The translations under genes and the position numbers were made by a program. Source: Mesorhizobium sp. 65-26 (GTDB taxonomy: Bacteria > Pseudomonadota > Alphaproteobacteria > Rhizobiales > Rhizobiaceae). From it: DNA of 64,000 nucleotides. The DNA is taken from contig MKVL01000025.1 of assembly GCA_001899205.1 (NCBI GenBank), forward strand, positions 682,001 to 746,000, written 5' to 3'. Under the pieces are notes generated by a model. It did not search any database, had not been told where the DNA came from, and saw nothing but the letters and a program-made list of their open reading frames with translations. Of this stretch, positions 44,213-52,567 are shown in pieces (positions within the stretch are counted from its first letter, which is position 1; each line of letters starts with the position of its first letter).

Positions 44213-45025
44213 TCAGGACGCCGCCGCCCGTTCCTTCGCCAGTCGCACCAGGACTGTCCGTGTCTGTTCGTCGGCCGGGAAGAAGGATTCGATCGCCAGT
44301 TCCGACAGCGTGACGTCGAGCGGCGTACCGAAAACGGTGATCGTGCTGATGAAGGAAAGCACTGTGTCGCCATGGGCGAGCCGGAGTGGGTGCACGATGC
44401 CGCTCGGCTCGACCGGAGTTGGCTTTGCGCTCTTCAGGCCTGACGGATAGGCACGAAGTTCCCGTTCCAGTTCGATCAGCACCGGATCGCCCGTCGCGTC
44501 GTTCTGCCCTTTCAGCCGCTCCAGCAGATGAGCGCGCCATTCGGCGAGGTTGACGATACGCGGCGCGACGCCGCCGGGATGGAGGCTGAGCCGCAGCACG
44601 TTGACGGGCGGCTGCAACAGCGATGGCTCGGAGACGTCGGCCAGGAACGGGCCGATCGCCGCATTGGCGGAGATGAGGTTCCAGTGCCTGTCGACCGCAA
44701 GTGCCGGGAAGGGCTCATGCCCCCGCAGCACCGTTTCGACCGCTGCCATCGCTGGCGCCAGCGTGGCATCGGTCAGCGAGCGTTCGCTGAAGCTTGGCGC
44801 GAAGCCCGCGGCAAGCAGCAACTGGTTGCGTTGGCGCAAGGGGATCGCGAGCTGCTCGGCCAGGTGCAGCACCATTTCGCGCGATGGCTGGGCGCGGCCG
44901 CTTTCAACGAAGGAGAGATGCCGTTGCGAGATGTCGGCTTCCATGGCGAGGTCGAGCTGACTCATGCGCCGGCGCGTGCGCCATTCGCGAATAAGGCTGC
45001 CGGCGGAGATCCCTGCTGTCGTCAT
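44213..45025 (-). CDS. XRE-family regulator with MmyB-like ligand-binding domain
   Basis: A 270-residue regulator. The helix-turn-helix near the N-terminus is in RRRMSQLDLAMEADISQRHL, followed by SFVESGRAQPSREMVLHLAE. From about residue 95 a PAS-like MmyB domain follows (PFPALAVDRHWNLISANAAI, then VNLAEWRAHLLERL), which binds fatty-acid-like ligands in characterised relatives. It converges with the DMT transporter gene, leaving only five bases. Its targets are not evident; relatives often control adjacent oxidoreductases, so the CoxL-transporter pair is one candidate. Confidence 0.85.
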   Translation of the reverse strand: MTTAGISAGSLIREWRTRRRMSQLDLAMEADISQRHLSFVESGRAQPSREMVLHLAEQLAIPLRQRNQLLLAAGFAPSFSERSLTDATLAPAMAAVETVLRGHEPFPALAVDRHWNLISANAAIGPFLADVSEPSLLQPPVNVLRLSLHPGGVAPRIVNLAEWRAHLLERLKGQNDATGDPVLIELERELRAYPSGLKSAKPTPVEPSGIVHPLRLAHGDTVLSFISTITVFGTPLDVTLSELAIESFFPADEQTRTVLVRLAKERAAAS

Positions 45026-45120
45026 CCCGAATGACTAGGCCGCCGAGAGAGCCAGTTCAATGACCTCCGAGGTCATAGCCAGGTATCGGCGACGCCAGAT
45101 CCGTTCTTCTCGCGGGCGGA

Positions 45121-45999
45121 TCAGCCAGCCCCCAATTCCCGCAACTTCACCTTCACCTCGACAAAATCGCGCCATGCCAGCTTCTTGTGCGCCGGCGTGC
45201 GCAGGAGATAGGCCGGGTGCAGCGTCGGCATGGCTGGAATGGCGATGCCGGAGGCGGTCGTGTGGATGCGCCAGTTGCCGCGCAGGCGCAATATGCCCTC
45301 GGTGGTGTTGAGCAGGGTCTTGGCCGAAGGGCCGCCGAGATTGACCAGCACCTTCGGATTGACCAGCTCGATCTGCCTTTCGATGAAGGGGCGGCAGATC
45401 TCTGTCTCATGCGGCGTCGGGGTGCGGTTGCCAGGCGGACGCCACGGAATGACGTTGGCGATGTAGGCCGAGCCACGGTCGAGGCCGATCGCCGCCAGCA
45501 TGCGGTCGAGCAACTGGCCGGAGCGGCCGACGAAGGGCAGGCCTTCCAGGTCCTCGTCTCGGCCCGGCGCTTCGCCGACCAGCATCAGCGAGGCATTCGG
45601 ATTGCCATCGGCGAAGACCAGGTTCTTGGCGGTGAACTTGAGATTGCAGCCGTCGAAGGCCGCCATGTGCTGGCGAAGTTCCTCAAGTGTCGCCGCGCTG
45701 CGCGCCAGTTGTCGGGCCAGCGCTGCTTGTGCTTCATCGGGCACGGTGGCAGCGGACTGGCGCGCCGGCGCGTCCGGCACCGCGCTCGTATCGAGCCGTG
45801 GCCCCGCGGGGGGGGCCTGTGCCGGCCTGTTCTCGCGCGCCGCCTGGGGCGGCGCGGGCGCACGCTCGGCCTGCCTGGGCGGGGCCTCGGCAAAGCGGTT
45901 GACCGGCGCATCCTCGAGCGCCTCGTCGACGCCGGCACTGGCGTAGAAGGCGAGCAGGTCGGCGAGATCCTGGCGGCTTGTCGGGGAGGCGGCAGTCAT
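45121..45999 (-). CDS. uracil-DNA glycosylase, type 4-like with reduced cysteine set
   Basis: A 292-residue DNA-repair enzyme that excises uracil. About 100 N-terminal residues are Pro/Ala-rich and low complexity. The catalytic core shows motif A GEAPGRDEDLEGLPFVGRSG, NVIPWRPPGNRTPTPHETEI and motif B LHPAYLLR, the type 4 (UDGa) pattern. Thermophilic type 4 enzymes hold a 4Fe-4S cluster with four cysteines; this whole protein has only two, in FDGCNLKF and EICRPF, so a standard cluster cannot form. The ATG at 45999 is chosen because the upstream extension is basic and unconserved in character. Confidence 0.85.
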   Translation of the reverse strand: MTAASPTSRQDLADLLAFYASAGVDEALEDAPVNRFAEAPPRQAERAPAPPQAARENRPAQAPPAGPRLDTSAVPDAPARQSAATVPDEAQAALARQLARSAATLEELRQHMAAFDGCNLKFTAKNLVFADGNPNASLMLVGEAPGRDEDLEGLPFVGRSGQLLDRMLAAIGLDRGSAYIANVIPWRPPGNRTPTPHETEICRPFIERQIELVNPKVLVNLGGPSAKTLLNTTEGILRLRGNWRIHTTASGIAIPAMPTLHPAYLLRTPAHKKLAWRDFVEVKVKLRELGAG

Positions 46000-46099
46000 G
46001 GCCGGCACATTCCTCCGCCCGGCCGCAATTTGCAACCTTCGTCGTCAGGCGCGGACGCGGCGGGCTCGTCATCCGGCGGTTCGCGGTACCCCGTGCCGT

Positions 46100-46741
46100 T
46101 CACCCCGTCGGTATGCGTGGCTCCTGCACGAGATAGAAGCGCTGTTTCGGCGCGTAGTCGGTGATCAGGAAGTCGAAGGTCGCCGTCTTCAACGGATCGA
46201 TCTTGCCGTTCTTGAACAGCAGCCGGTCATACGGCTCGAACTCCCTGTCGAAATCGGCGAAGTCGCTGGATGAAATGGCATCCGGCGTCCTGTTGGCCTG
46301 GTCGAAGGAAAGGCCGTCACCGAATCCGCTGGGTTCGCCGAGCACCGATTGCAGCTCGAACTGGAATTCGATCCAGGCCTGCCCGCCATTGTTGAGCACG
46401 TCGATGCGCATGTGCAGGATGCCATTGGCGAAGATGCCTGCCTGTCCGAACGGTTGTATCGGCTTGGCCGCACGGATGGTGAGCGTCACCGGCGTCGCCG
46501 AGTTGAGCTCCTCGACGATCACGAACGGATCGTCCCTCGTGCCGATGCCGGAAGCGCCGGTGATATGGAAACCGCCGAGTTCATCGGAAAACGAGTAGCC
46601 ACCAGCCACCCACACCCTGTGCGGCTCGTCCGCCTGGGACGGTGCCATTGCCAAAAGAAACCCTGCGGCCACCAGTCCGATATGGACCGGCGCCGGGGAA
46701 AAGCGCGTCGATGGCAAGCCTGGAGGCCTGAAGCTGCGCAT
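46100..46741 (-). CDS. hypothetical exported protein
   Basis: A 213-residue protein with a signal peptide (FSPAPVHIGLVAAGFLLAMA, cleavage likely after SQADE). The mature part is beta-rich and contains GGYSFSDELGGFHITGASGI, ATPVTLTIRAAKPIQPFG and FDFLITDYAPKQRFYLVQEP. No known family comes to mind; the strand pattern could be an immunoglobulin-like or jelly-roll fold. The reading frame continues upstream opposite the flavoprotein gene but that part is an antisense shadow. ATG at 46741 starts the signal sequence. It is divergent from the ETF-ubiquinone oxidoreductase gene. Confidence 0.65.
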   Translation of the reverse strand: MRSFRPPGLPSTRFSPAPVHIGLVAAGFLLAMAPSQADEPHRVWVAGGYSFSDELGGFHITGASGIGTRDDPFVIVEELNSATPVTLTIRAAKPIQPFGQAGIFANGILHMRIDVLNNGGQAWIEFQFELQSVLGEPSGFGDGLSFDQANRTPDAISSSDFADFDREFEPYDRLLFKNGKIDPLKTATFDFLITDYAPKQRFYLVQEPRIPTG

Positions 46742-46984
46742 GGCGCAAGTATGGCCGAGAAGCCAGCCGCCGAACAATTGAAATCGTGGTGGCGACTTGC
46801 TTTGCCGCGCCAACAAAATGGATTGATGTTTTCGCGAGCCTAAAATAGGCCAGAACCAGGCCATGCGCGACTTTTTGTCGAAATCGGCAATGTCACGCAT
46901 GCGCCGGTTTTCCGTCGCGGATTGATGCGCTATGCAGCGGAGAAGCCAGCACAATGCGCGGGTGCGCAAGCCAGTGAGGGGTTG

Positions 46985-48664
46985 ATGAGCGATATCGAAC
47001 GCGAAAGCATGGAATTCGACGTGGTTATCGTCGGCGCGGGCCCCGCCGGCCTGGCCGCCGCGATCCGCCTCAAGCAGCTCAATCCCGACCTCTCGGTCGT
47101 CGTCCTGGAAAAAGGCGGCGAGGTCGGCGCGCACATCCTGTCCGGCGCCGTCGTCGACCCGATCGGTATCGACCGGCTGCTGCCCGGCTGGCGCGAGGAG
47201 GAGGGCCATCCCTTCAAGACGCCGGTGACGGCGGACCATTTCCTGGTGTTGGGCCCTGCCGGTTCTTTCCGCCTTCCCAACATCCTGATGCCGCCGCTGA
47301 TGAACAATCACGGCAACTACATCGTCTCGCTGGGCAATGTCTGCCGCTGGCTGGCGACGAAGGCCGAGGCGCTGGGCGTCGAGATCTATCCCGGCTTCGC
47401 GGCCGCCAGCCTCGTCTACAACGACGCCGGCGCCGTCACCGGCGTCATCACTGGCGACATGGGCGTCGAGAAGGACGGCACGCATGGGCCGGCCTATGCG
47501 CCGGGCATGGCGCTGATGGGCAAGTACGTGCTGATCGGCGAGGGCGCGCGTGGCTCGCTCGCCAAGCAGCTGATCGCGAAATACAAGCTTTCCGACGGCC
47601 GCGAGCCGGCCAAGTTCGGCATCGGGCTGAAGGAACTGTGGCAGGTCAAGCCGGAGAACCACAGGCAGGGGCTGGTCCAGCACTCCTTTGGCTGGCCGCT
47701 CGACATGAAGACCGGCGGCGGTTCCTTCCTCTATCACCTCGAGGACAACCAGGTGGCGGTCGGCTTCGTCGTCCACCTCAACTATAAGAACCCTTATCTC
47801 TCGCCTTTCGAGGAGTTCCAGCGCTTCAAGACGCATCCGGCGATCGCGGGCACCTTCGAAGGCGCCAAGCGTATCGGCTACGGCGCGCGCGCCATCACCG
47901 AGGGCGGCTGGCAGTCGGTACCGAAGCTGTCCTTCCCCGGCGGCGCGCTGATGGGCTGCTCCGCCGGCTTCGTCAACGTTCCGCGCATCAAGGGCTCGCA
48001 CAATGCGGTTCTGTCCGGCATGCTCGCGGCCGACCATGTCGTGGAGGCGATTGCCGCCGGCCGCGCCAATGACGAACTCACCTCCTACGAGGAGGCCTGG
48101 CGCGCCAGCGACATCGGCAAGGACCTGAAGAAGGTTCGCAACGTCAAACCGCTGTGGTCGCGCTTCGGCACGATCATCGGTGTCGGCATCGGCGGTCTCG
48201 ACATGTGGCTGAACACGCTGTTCGGTCTCTCGCCCTTCGGCACGATGAAGCACGGCAAGGCCGACTACGCCGCGCTCGAACCGGCTTCCCAGCATCAGAA
48301 GATCGCGTACCCGAAGCCGGATGGCGTGCTGACCTTCGACCGACTCTCCTCGGTGTTCCTGTCGAACACCAACCACGAGGAGAACGAGCCCGTACACCTC
48401 GTCGTCGGCGACATGGCGCTGCAGCAGCGTTCCGAGCACGATGTCTTTGCCGGGCCTTCGACGCGCTATTGCCCGGCGGGCGTCTACGAGTGGGTGGACA
48501 AGGATGGGAATTCCGCCGCCGATCCCTCGGCCAAGGATGTGCGCTTCGTCATCAACGCGCAGAACTGCGTCCACTGCAAGACCTGCGACATCAAGGACCC
48601 GAACCAGAACATCAACTGGGTGCCGCCGCAGGGCGGAGAGGGTCCGGTCTACCAGGGCATGTAA
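46985..48664 (+). CDS. electron transfer flavoprotein-ubiquinone oxidoreductase
   Basis: A 559-residue membrane-associated enzyme passing electrons from ETF to ubiquinone, so linking fatty and amino acid dehydrogenases to respiration. FAD site: FDVVIVGAGPAGLAAAIRLK; the quinone/FAD region includes GGGSFLYHLEDNQVAVGFVV and GGALMGCSAGFVNVPRIKGS; the 4Fe-4S ligands are the Cys in RYCPAGVYEW and the three in NCVHCKTCDIKDP. Length matches mitochondrial and alphaproteobacterial ETF-QO. ATG at 46985 has GAGGGG upstream. Monocistronic. Confidence 0.95.
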   Translation: MSDIERESMEFDVVIVGAGPAGLAAAIRLKQLNPDLSVVVLEKGGEVGAHILSGAVVDPIGIDRLLPGWREEEGHPFKTPVTADHFLVLGPAGSFRLPNILMPPLMNNHGNYIVSLGNVCRWLATKAEALGVEIYPGFAAASLVYNDAGAVTGVITGDMGVEKDGTHGPAYAPGMALMGKYVLIGEGARGSLAKQLIAKYKLSDGREPAKFGIGLKELWQVKPENHRQGLVQHSFGWPLDMKTGGGSFLYHLEDNQVAVGFVVHLNYKNPYLSPFEEFQRFKTHPAIAGTFEGAKRIGYGARAITEGGWQSVPKLSFPGGALMGCSAGFVNVPRIKGSHNAVLSGMLAADHVVEAIAAGRANDELTSYEEAWRASDIGKDLKKVRNVKPLWSRFGTIIGVGIGGLDMWLNTLFGLSPFGTMKHGKADYAALEPASQHQKIAYPKPDGVLTFDRLSSVFLSNTNHEENEPVHLVVGDMALQQRSEHDVFAGPSTRYCPAGVYEWVDKDGNSAADPSAKDVRFVINAQNCVHCKTCDIKDPNQNINWVPPQGGEGPVYQGM

Positions 48665-48808
48665 GCCACGCCATGCCAGGCACGCGGTGTCGGCGCCTGC
48701 GAGCGAGCATCATCCGTGTCCTACGTTCCATACGGCTTTGTGACGCGGCGGGACATTGAAACCGCCCCGCGAACATGATCCGTTAGCATGGTGACGAAGG
48801 AGGCGGCG

Positions 48809-49429
48809 ATGCGCCAGGCGATCCTGACAATGTTTGCCGCTACCGCCCTTCTGTGCGGCATTGCCTCTGCGGCCATGGCCGACGTGAAGATCCTCGTGAA
48901 GACGCGCACCTACGATATTGCCGGCAAGACCGGCGGGGAGCTGATCGCGGCGATGAACAGGACGGGGCCAAGGCATGGCTTCACCACGCGCGCCGTGGCC
49001 GAGACCGGCTACACGATCCATTGGGATCTTGATATCGCTCGTACCGACGGCGTTTGCAGGCTTCGGCAAGCAAACGGCACGATGAACCTCACCTATACGT
49101 TTCCAAGGCTGGCGCCGGGTTCCAGCCCCGCGCTCGTCAGGCGGTGGAACCGGTTTTTCGCCGGCGTGCGCACGCATGAGCGGACGCATGGCCGCATCGC
49201 CCGTCAGATGATGCAGGCGACCGGCAAGGCTCTCGCCGGACTGGAGCAGGACGACAATTTCCTGTGTCTAGGCACCCATCGCGAGGCGCGGCGCCGGATC
49301 AGGGAAATCTACAACCGCTACGAAGCCAAGCAGGTGGCGTTCGATGCCCGTGAGCATCGTGACGGCGGCCATGTTGATCGTCTGGTCGCGGGGCTGGCTG
49401 GCGGCGCCGGCTCTGCCTCCGTCAAATAG
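48809..49429 (+). CDS. exported DUF922 protein, putative Zn-dependent protease
   Basis: A 206-residue exported protein. The ATG at 48809 has AAGGAGG six bases upstream and a signal peptide (AILTMFAATALLCGIASAAM). The DUF922 core includes GYTIHWDLDIARTDGVCRLR and the HExxH-like THERTHGRIAR, which would bind zinc. A C-terminal Cys in DNFLCLGTHREA could pair with the one in GVCRLR. Catalysis in this family has not been shown to my knowledge. Its 3' end overlaps the convergent ATPase gene by eight bases. Confidence 0.8.
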   Translation: MRQAILTMFAATALLCGIASAAMADVKILVKTRTYDIAGKTGGELIAAMNRTGPRHGFTTRAVAETGYTIHWDLDIARTDGVCRLRQANGTMNLTYTFPRLAPGSSPALVRRWNRFFAGVRTHERTHGRIARQMMQATGKALAGLEQDDNFLCLGTHREARRRIREIYNRYEAKQVAFDAREHRDGGHVDRLVAGLAGGAGSASVK

Positions 49430-50219
49430 GCTTGACCGGCCCGCGCCTGGCCAGCACCGGTACGCATATTCCCTGTCCCGTTGCGTCGAGACGGGCAATG
49501 GCGACCTCGACCCCATAGAGGCTTCCGAGCGATGCTGACGTCAGGACTGTGTCCGGCGCGCCTGTCGCCAGGACCGTCCCCTTGCTCATCAGCGCCACCG
49601 TGTCGGCGCAGGAGAAGGCGTAGCCGGGTTCGTGCGTGGACAGCACGACCGCGAGCCCGGTCCCGGCCAGCGCCGTGATCTGGTTGAGGACGCGCGCCTG
49701 GTTGCCGAAGTCGAGACTCGCGGTCGGCTCGTCCATAACGATCAGCGCCGGCTGCTGCGCAAGCGCGCGTGCGATCAGCGTCATCTGCCGCTCGCCGCCG
49801 CTGATCTCGGTGTAGGCGCGATTGGCGAGATGGAGGATGCCGAGCTCCTCGAGCTTGGCGGTGGCGATCTCGCGGTCCGACCGTGAAGGGCTCTCGAACG
49901 CGCCGATGCGGCTCGCGCGACCCATCAGCACGACGTCGAAAACGCTGAAGGGAAAATAGGCGGTGTTGGCTTGAGGCACATAGGCGACGCGGCGCGCGAA
50001 GCTCCGGCGCGAAATGCCGGCAACGGGATGGCCGTCGAGTTCCAGTCGCCCATCCAGGATGGGGATGAGGCCGAGAAGCGTCTTGAAAAGGGTCGTCTTG
50101 CCGCAGCCGTTCGGCCCGAGCAGGCAGAACACCTCGCCGGCGGACACCGAGAAGTTCACGCCGTGACCGATCGGGCGCGCTTTCGAATAGCCGAAGGAAA
50201 GGTCGGTCGCTTTCAGCAT
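49422..50219 (-). CDS. FecE-type ABC transporter ATP-binding protein
   Basis: A 265-residue ATPase: Walker A GPNGCGKTT, Q-loop VAYVPQANTAYFPFSVFDVV, signature ISGGERQMTLIARAL, Walker B ALIVMDEPTASLD, switch His LSTHEPGYAF. This is the iron-complex/cobalamin/molybdate (FecCD-type) class. The ATG at 50219 shares one base with the permease stop. It is the last gene of a three-gene minus-strand operon (binding protein, permease, ATPase) and overlaps the convergent DUF922 gene by eight bases. Confidence 0.9.
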   Translation of the reverse strand: MLKATDLSFGYSKARPIGHGVNFSVSAGEVFCLLGPNGCGKTTLFKTLLGLIPILDGRLELDGHPVAGISRRSFARRVAYVPQANTAYFPFSVFDVVLMGRASRIGAFESPSRSDREIATAKLEELGILHLANRAYTEISGGERQMTLIARALAQQPALIVMDEPTASLDFGNQARVLNQITALAGTGLAVVLSTHEPGYAFSCADTVALMSKGTVLATGAPDTVLTSASLGSLYGVEVAIARLDATGQGICVPVLARRGPVKPI

Positions 50220-51274
50220 CAGTTCCAGCCTCGGCGCGACCTCATCAGCAGCAGCCATAGAAAGAACGGCGCGCCGACAGCCGCCGTCAATATGCCGAGC
50301 GGTATCTCGACGGAAGCGCTGCGCGCCAGCGTGTCCATCAGCGTCAGGTAGCAGCCCCCCAATATCAGCGAAGCCGGCAGCAGCTTCGAGAAGTCGGGCC
50401 CGACCAGCGCGCGCGCTATGTGCGGAATGAGCAGCCCTATCCAGCCGATGATGCCGGAAATGGAAACAGCGGCCGACGTCATCAGTGTCGAGGCGGCGAT
50501 CAGCACGAGCCGCGTGCGCGCGGTCTCGACGCCGAGCGCGCGGGCCTCCTCGTCCTCCAGCGTCATCAGGTTCATGCGCCAGCGCAGCAGCACCATCGGC
50601 ACGAGCCCGAGGACCATGGCCGGCAGCACGGACAGGAAGTCCCCGCGGCTGACGCTCGCCAGGCTGCCGAGCAGCCAGAAGGTTATGGCTGGAAGCTGGT
50701 TGTAGGGATCGGCGAGCACCTTCAAAAGCGATATGCAGGAACCGAGCAGGGCGCCGACGGCAATGCCGGCCAGCACCAGGACCAGCGTCGGATCTCGTCC
50801 TCGCGCCAGCGCGCCGATCGCATAGACCAGGGCCACGGCGGCGAGGCCGCCAGCGAAGGACAGTCCCTGGATGGCGATGACCGGCAACGAGAGGAAAATG
50901 CCGAGCACCGCTCCCAGGCTGGCCCCCGCCGACACGCCCAGAATGTCGGGAGAGACCAGCGGATTGCGGAAAAGGCCCTGATAGACGGCGCCCGCCGCCG
51001 ACAGCGCCGCGCCGGCCACCAATCCGCAGAGCACGCGCGGCAGACGCACGTTCCAGACAACCGTCTCGACCGTTGCCGGCACCCCGCTTGCCGTCCCGGT
51101 CAACCTGGCAAGGATGACCCGCGCGATGTCCTGCGGCGAGATGGCATATTTGCCTGTGACGAGGGCGATCGCCGCCACGGCCGCGAACAGGATCCAGACG
51201 GCGACCCAACCAACCCACCGTCGGCCTTGCGTGGCGTCTGCCGGGCCGGCCCCGGCCGCCTGGTTCTCGTTCAT
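50219..51274 (-). CDS. FecCD-type ABC transporter permease
   Basis: A 351-residue inner-membrane permease with about ten helices, including VGWVAVWILFAAVAAIALVT at the N-terminus. Family landmarks are RLPRVLCGLVAGAALSAAGA, FRNPLVSPDILGVSAGASLG, ATFWLLGS-like TFWLLGSLASVSRGDF, and GWIGLLIPHIARALVGPD, the ATPase coupling region. It works as a homodimer. A 12-base gap separates it from the binding-protein gene. The family imports ferric siderophores, haem, cobalamin or, for MolBC-type members, molybdate. Confidence 0.92.
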   Translation of the reverse strand: MNENQAAGAGPADATQGRRWVGWVAVWILFAAVAAIALVTGKYAISPQDIARVILARLTGTASGVPATVETVVWNVRLPRVLCGLVAGAALSAAGAVYQGLFRNPLVSPDILGVSAGASLGAVLGIFLSLPVIAIQGLSFAGGLAAVALVYAIGALARGRDPTLVLVLAGIAVGALLGSCISLLKVLADPYNQLPAITFWLLGSLASVSRGDFLSVLPAMVLGLVPMVLLRWRMNLMTLEDEEARALGVETARTRLVLIAASTLMTSAAVSISGIIGWIGLLIPHIARALVGPDFSKLLPASLILGGCYLTLMDTLARSASVEIPLGILTAAVGAPFFLWLLLMRSRRGWN

Positions 51275-51286
51275 CCCGTGGGGCCG

Positions 51287-52336
51287 TTACGGCTTGGCGG
51301 ATGCGCCGGCGAGCAGCGTGTCGAGCTGCCCGTCGTTCAGGTCGACATGGTAGAAGAGTTTGTAGAAGGTCTTCGTCGTGGCCCGCAGATCAGGCGACGT
51401 TCCGCCCGGATAAAGGACCGATGTCAGCCACGGCACGCCGATCAGCCGGTTGATGCCCGGCGGCGAATCGAACCAGCCGAAGGGGAGGGTGGGCGCCCGG
51501 TAGATACGCCCGTTCTTGACGGCATTGACGCCCGCCCAGGAGGGATCCTTGCCCACTTCGGCCTGGAAGCCGGAATCGAGCGTGAGGACGACGTCCGGAT
51601 TCCAGGCCAGCACCTGCTCGACGGACACATTCGCCAGGCCACCCTTGCCAGCCGTATCGGCGACGTTGACGGCGCCGGCGGCCTCGAGGACTTCCGTGTT
51701 GATCGAGCCGGCAAGCCCGGTTTCGAGCCCTTTCGGTCCGCGCCCGTAATAGACACGCGGCCGCTTGTCTTGCGGAATCGCGGCCAGCTTCGTGTTGAGA
51801 TCGTTCATGACGTTCTCGGCATAGCGCGCAAGCTCTTCGCCCCTGTCGGTCACGCCCAGCAGATCTCCGACCGTCCGCAAGGTCTGGGGAGTGTGCGCAA
51901 AAGTGCCGTCGATCAGGACGTAAGGGATTCCGGTTTGTTCCTGGACCTTGTCGGCCAGCGACGCATAGGTCGCATCGATCGTGCCGACGTCGATGATCAG
52001 GTCCGGCTTCTGCGCCATGACCATCTCGATGTTGGCGGTGTTGCCTTTGCCGGTCAGGCGGCCGTGGGCAGGCAGGTCACGGTAAGGCTCGGCCAGGTAT
52101 TCCTTCTCCGCCGCGCTGGGTTCACGCACCCAGCCCACCATCTTGTCGGGCGCCAGCGTGTAGAGAAGCACGGAGGCTGGCGGCCCTGCAGCCAGAACGC
52201 GCCCGACATGCTCGGGCAACTGCACCGAACGTCCAGCGGAGTCGACGAAGACCCGGCCGGCCGCCTCCGCGCCCACCGGCAACAGGCAAAGCTGGAAGAC
52301 AAGCAGTATCGCCTGCAGGAAATTTCGTCGCAACAT
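51287..52336 (-). CDS. FecB/MolA-type periplasmic metal-complex binding protein
   Basis: A 349-residue binding protein. The ATG at 52336 begins a signal peptide (NFLQAILLVFQLCLLPVGAE); an ATG eight codons upstream is an alternative. The class III fold pattern is clear: VFVDSAGRSVQLPEHVGRVL, IEMVMAQKPDLIIDVGTIDA and ANVSVEQVLAWNPDVVLTLD. The C-terminal FGWFDSPPGINRLIGVPWLT is characteristic of a subgroup often annotated as iron transporters but which includes molybdate/tungstate candidates. It is divergent from the TonB-dependent receptor gene, and a ModE-box-like inverted repeat lies 41-64 bases upstream of its start. Ligand unresolved. Confidence 0.85.
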   Translation of the reverse strand: MLRRNFLQAILLVFQLCLLPVGAEAAGRVFVDSAGRSVQLPEHVGRVLAAGPPASVLLYTLAPDKMVGWVREPSAAEKEYLAEPYRDLPAHGRLTGKGNTANIEMVMAQKPDLIIDVGTIDATYASLADKVQEQTGIPYVLIDGTFAHTPQTLRTVGDLLGVTDRGEELARYAENVMNDLNTKLAAIPQDKRPRVYYGRGPKGLETGLAGSINTEVLEAAGAVNVADTAGKGGLANVSVEQVLAWNPDVVLTLDSGFQAEVGKDPSWAGVNAVKNGRIYRAPTLPFGWFDSPPGINRLIGVPWLTSVLYPGGTSPDLRATTKTFYKLFYHVDLNDGQLDTLLAGASAKP

Positions 52337-52376
52337 TCTACCCGTGTCTCCGTCCCGCATCCAAGATCGTTCGCAT

Positions 52377-52400
52377 TGTTATGTCTTGCCCGACATATCG
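52377..52400 (-). promoter_or_regulatory. ModE-box-like inverted repeat ahead of the binding-protein gene
   Basis: TGTTATGTC at 52377-52385, six bases, then GACATATCG at 52392-52400. The arms GTTATGTC and GACATATC are complementary at seven of eight positions. The ModE consensus I recall is CGnTATATA-N6-TATATnnCG; the six-base spacing is exact and about ten of fifteen fixed positions match. It lies 41-64 bases upstream of the minus-strand start. Confidence 0.4.
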
Positions 52401-52466
52401 GTCAAGCAGTCCAGGTTGGGCGTATCTTTTAGCCGGATGCCAAAGTGGCTTGACCACCCTGGATTT

Positions 52467-52490
52467 CTTTGTATTTGTCCAAATATAACG
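52467..52490 (+). promoter_or_regulatory. ModE-box-like inverted repeat ahead of the TonB receptor gene
   Basis: CTTTGTATTTG at 52467-52477, two bases, CAAATATAACG at 52480-52490; nine of eleven arm positions are complementary. Read on the minus strand the right arm is CGTTATATTTG, which contains the perfect ModE half-site CGTTATATT of the E. coli mod operator. The other half is degenerate. It lies 78-101 bases upstream of the receptor start. Confidence 0.45.
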
Positions 52491-52567
52491 ATCTTAAATT
52501 TCAAGGGGTCGATTGGCCGGTGGGATAGCGGCTGACCGATCCATTTGGGGCGTATCAGGGGGATTTC

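Noticed and set aside
46742..48574. Long minus-strand open frame opposite the ETF-ubiquinone oxidoreductase gene
   Set aside because: Only its last part (46100-46741) has a signal peptide and independent start. The rest mirrors a well-supported flavoprotein gene and has no motif of its own.
49422..51218. A single minus-strand frame that would join the ATPase to about 330 upstream residues
   Set aside because: The upstream part is an out-of-frame reading of the FecCD-type permease gene; the ATPase has its own ATG at 50219 and normal length.
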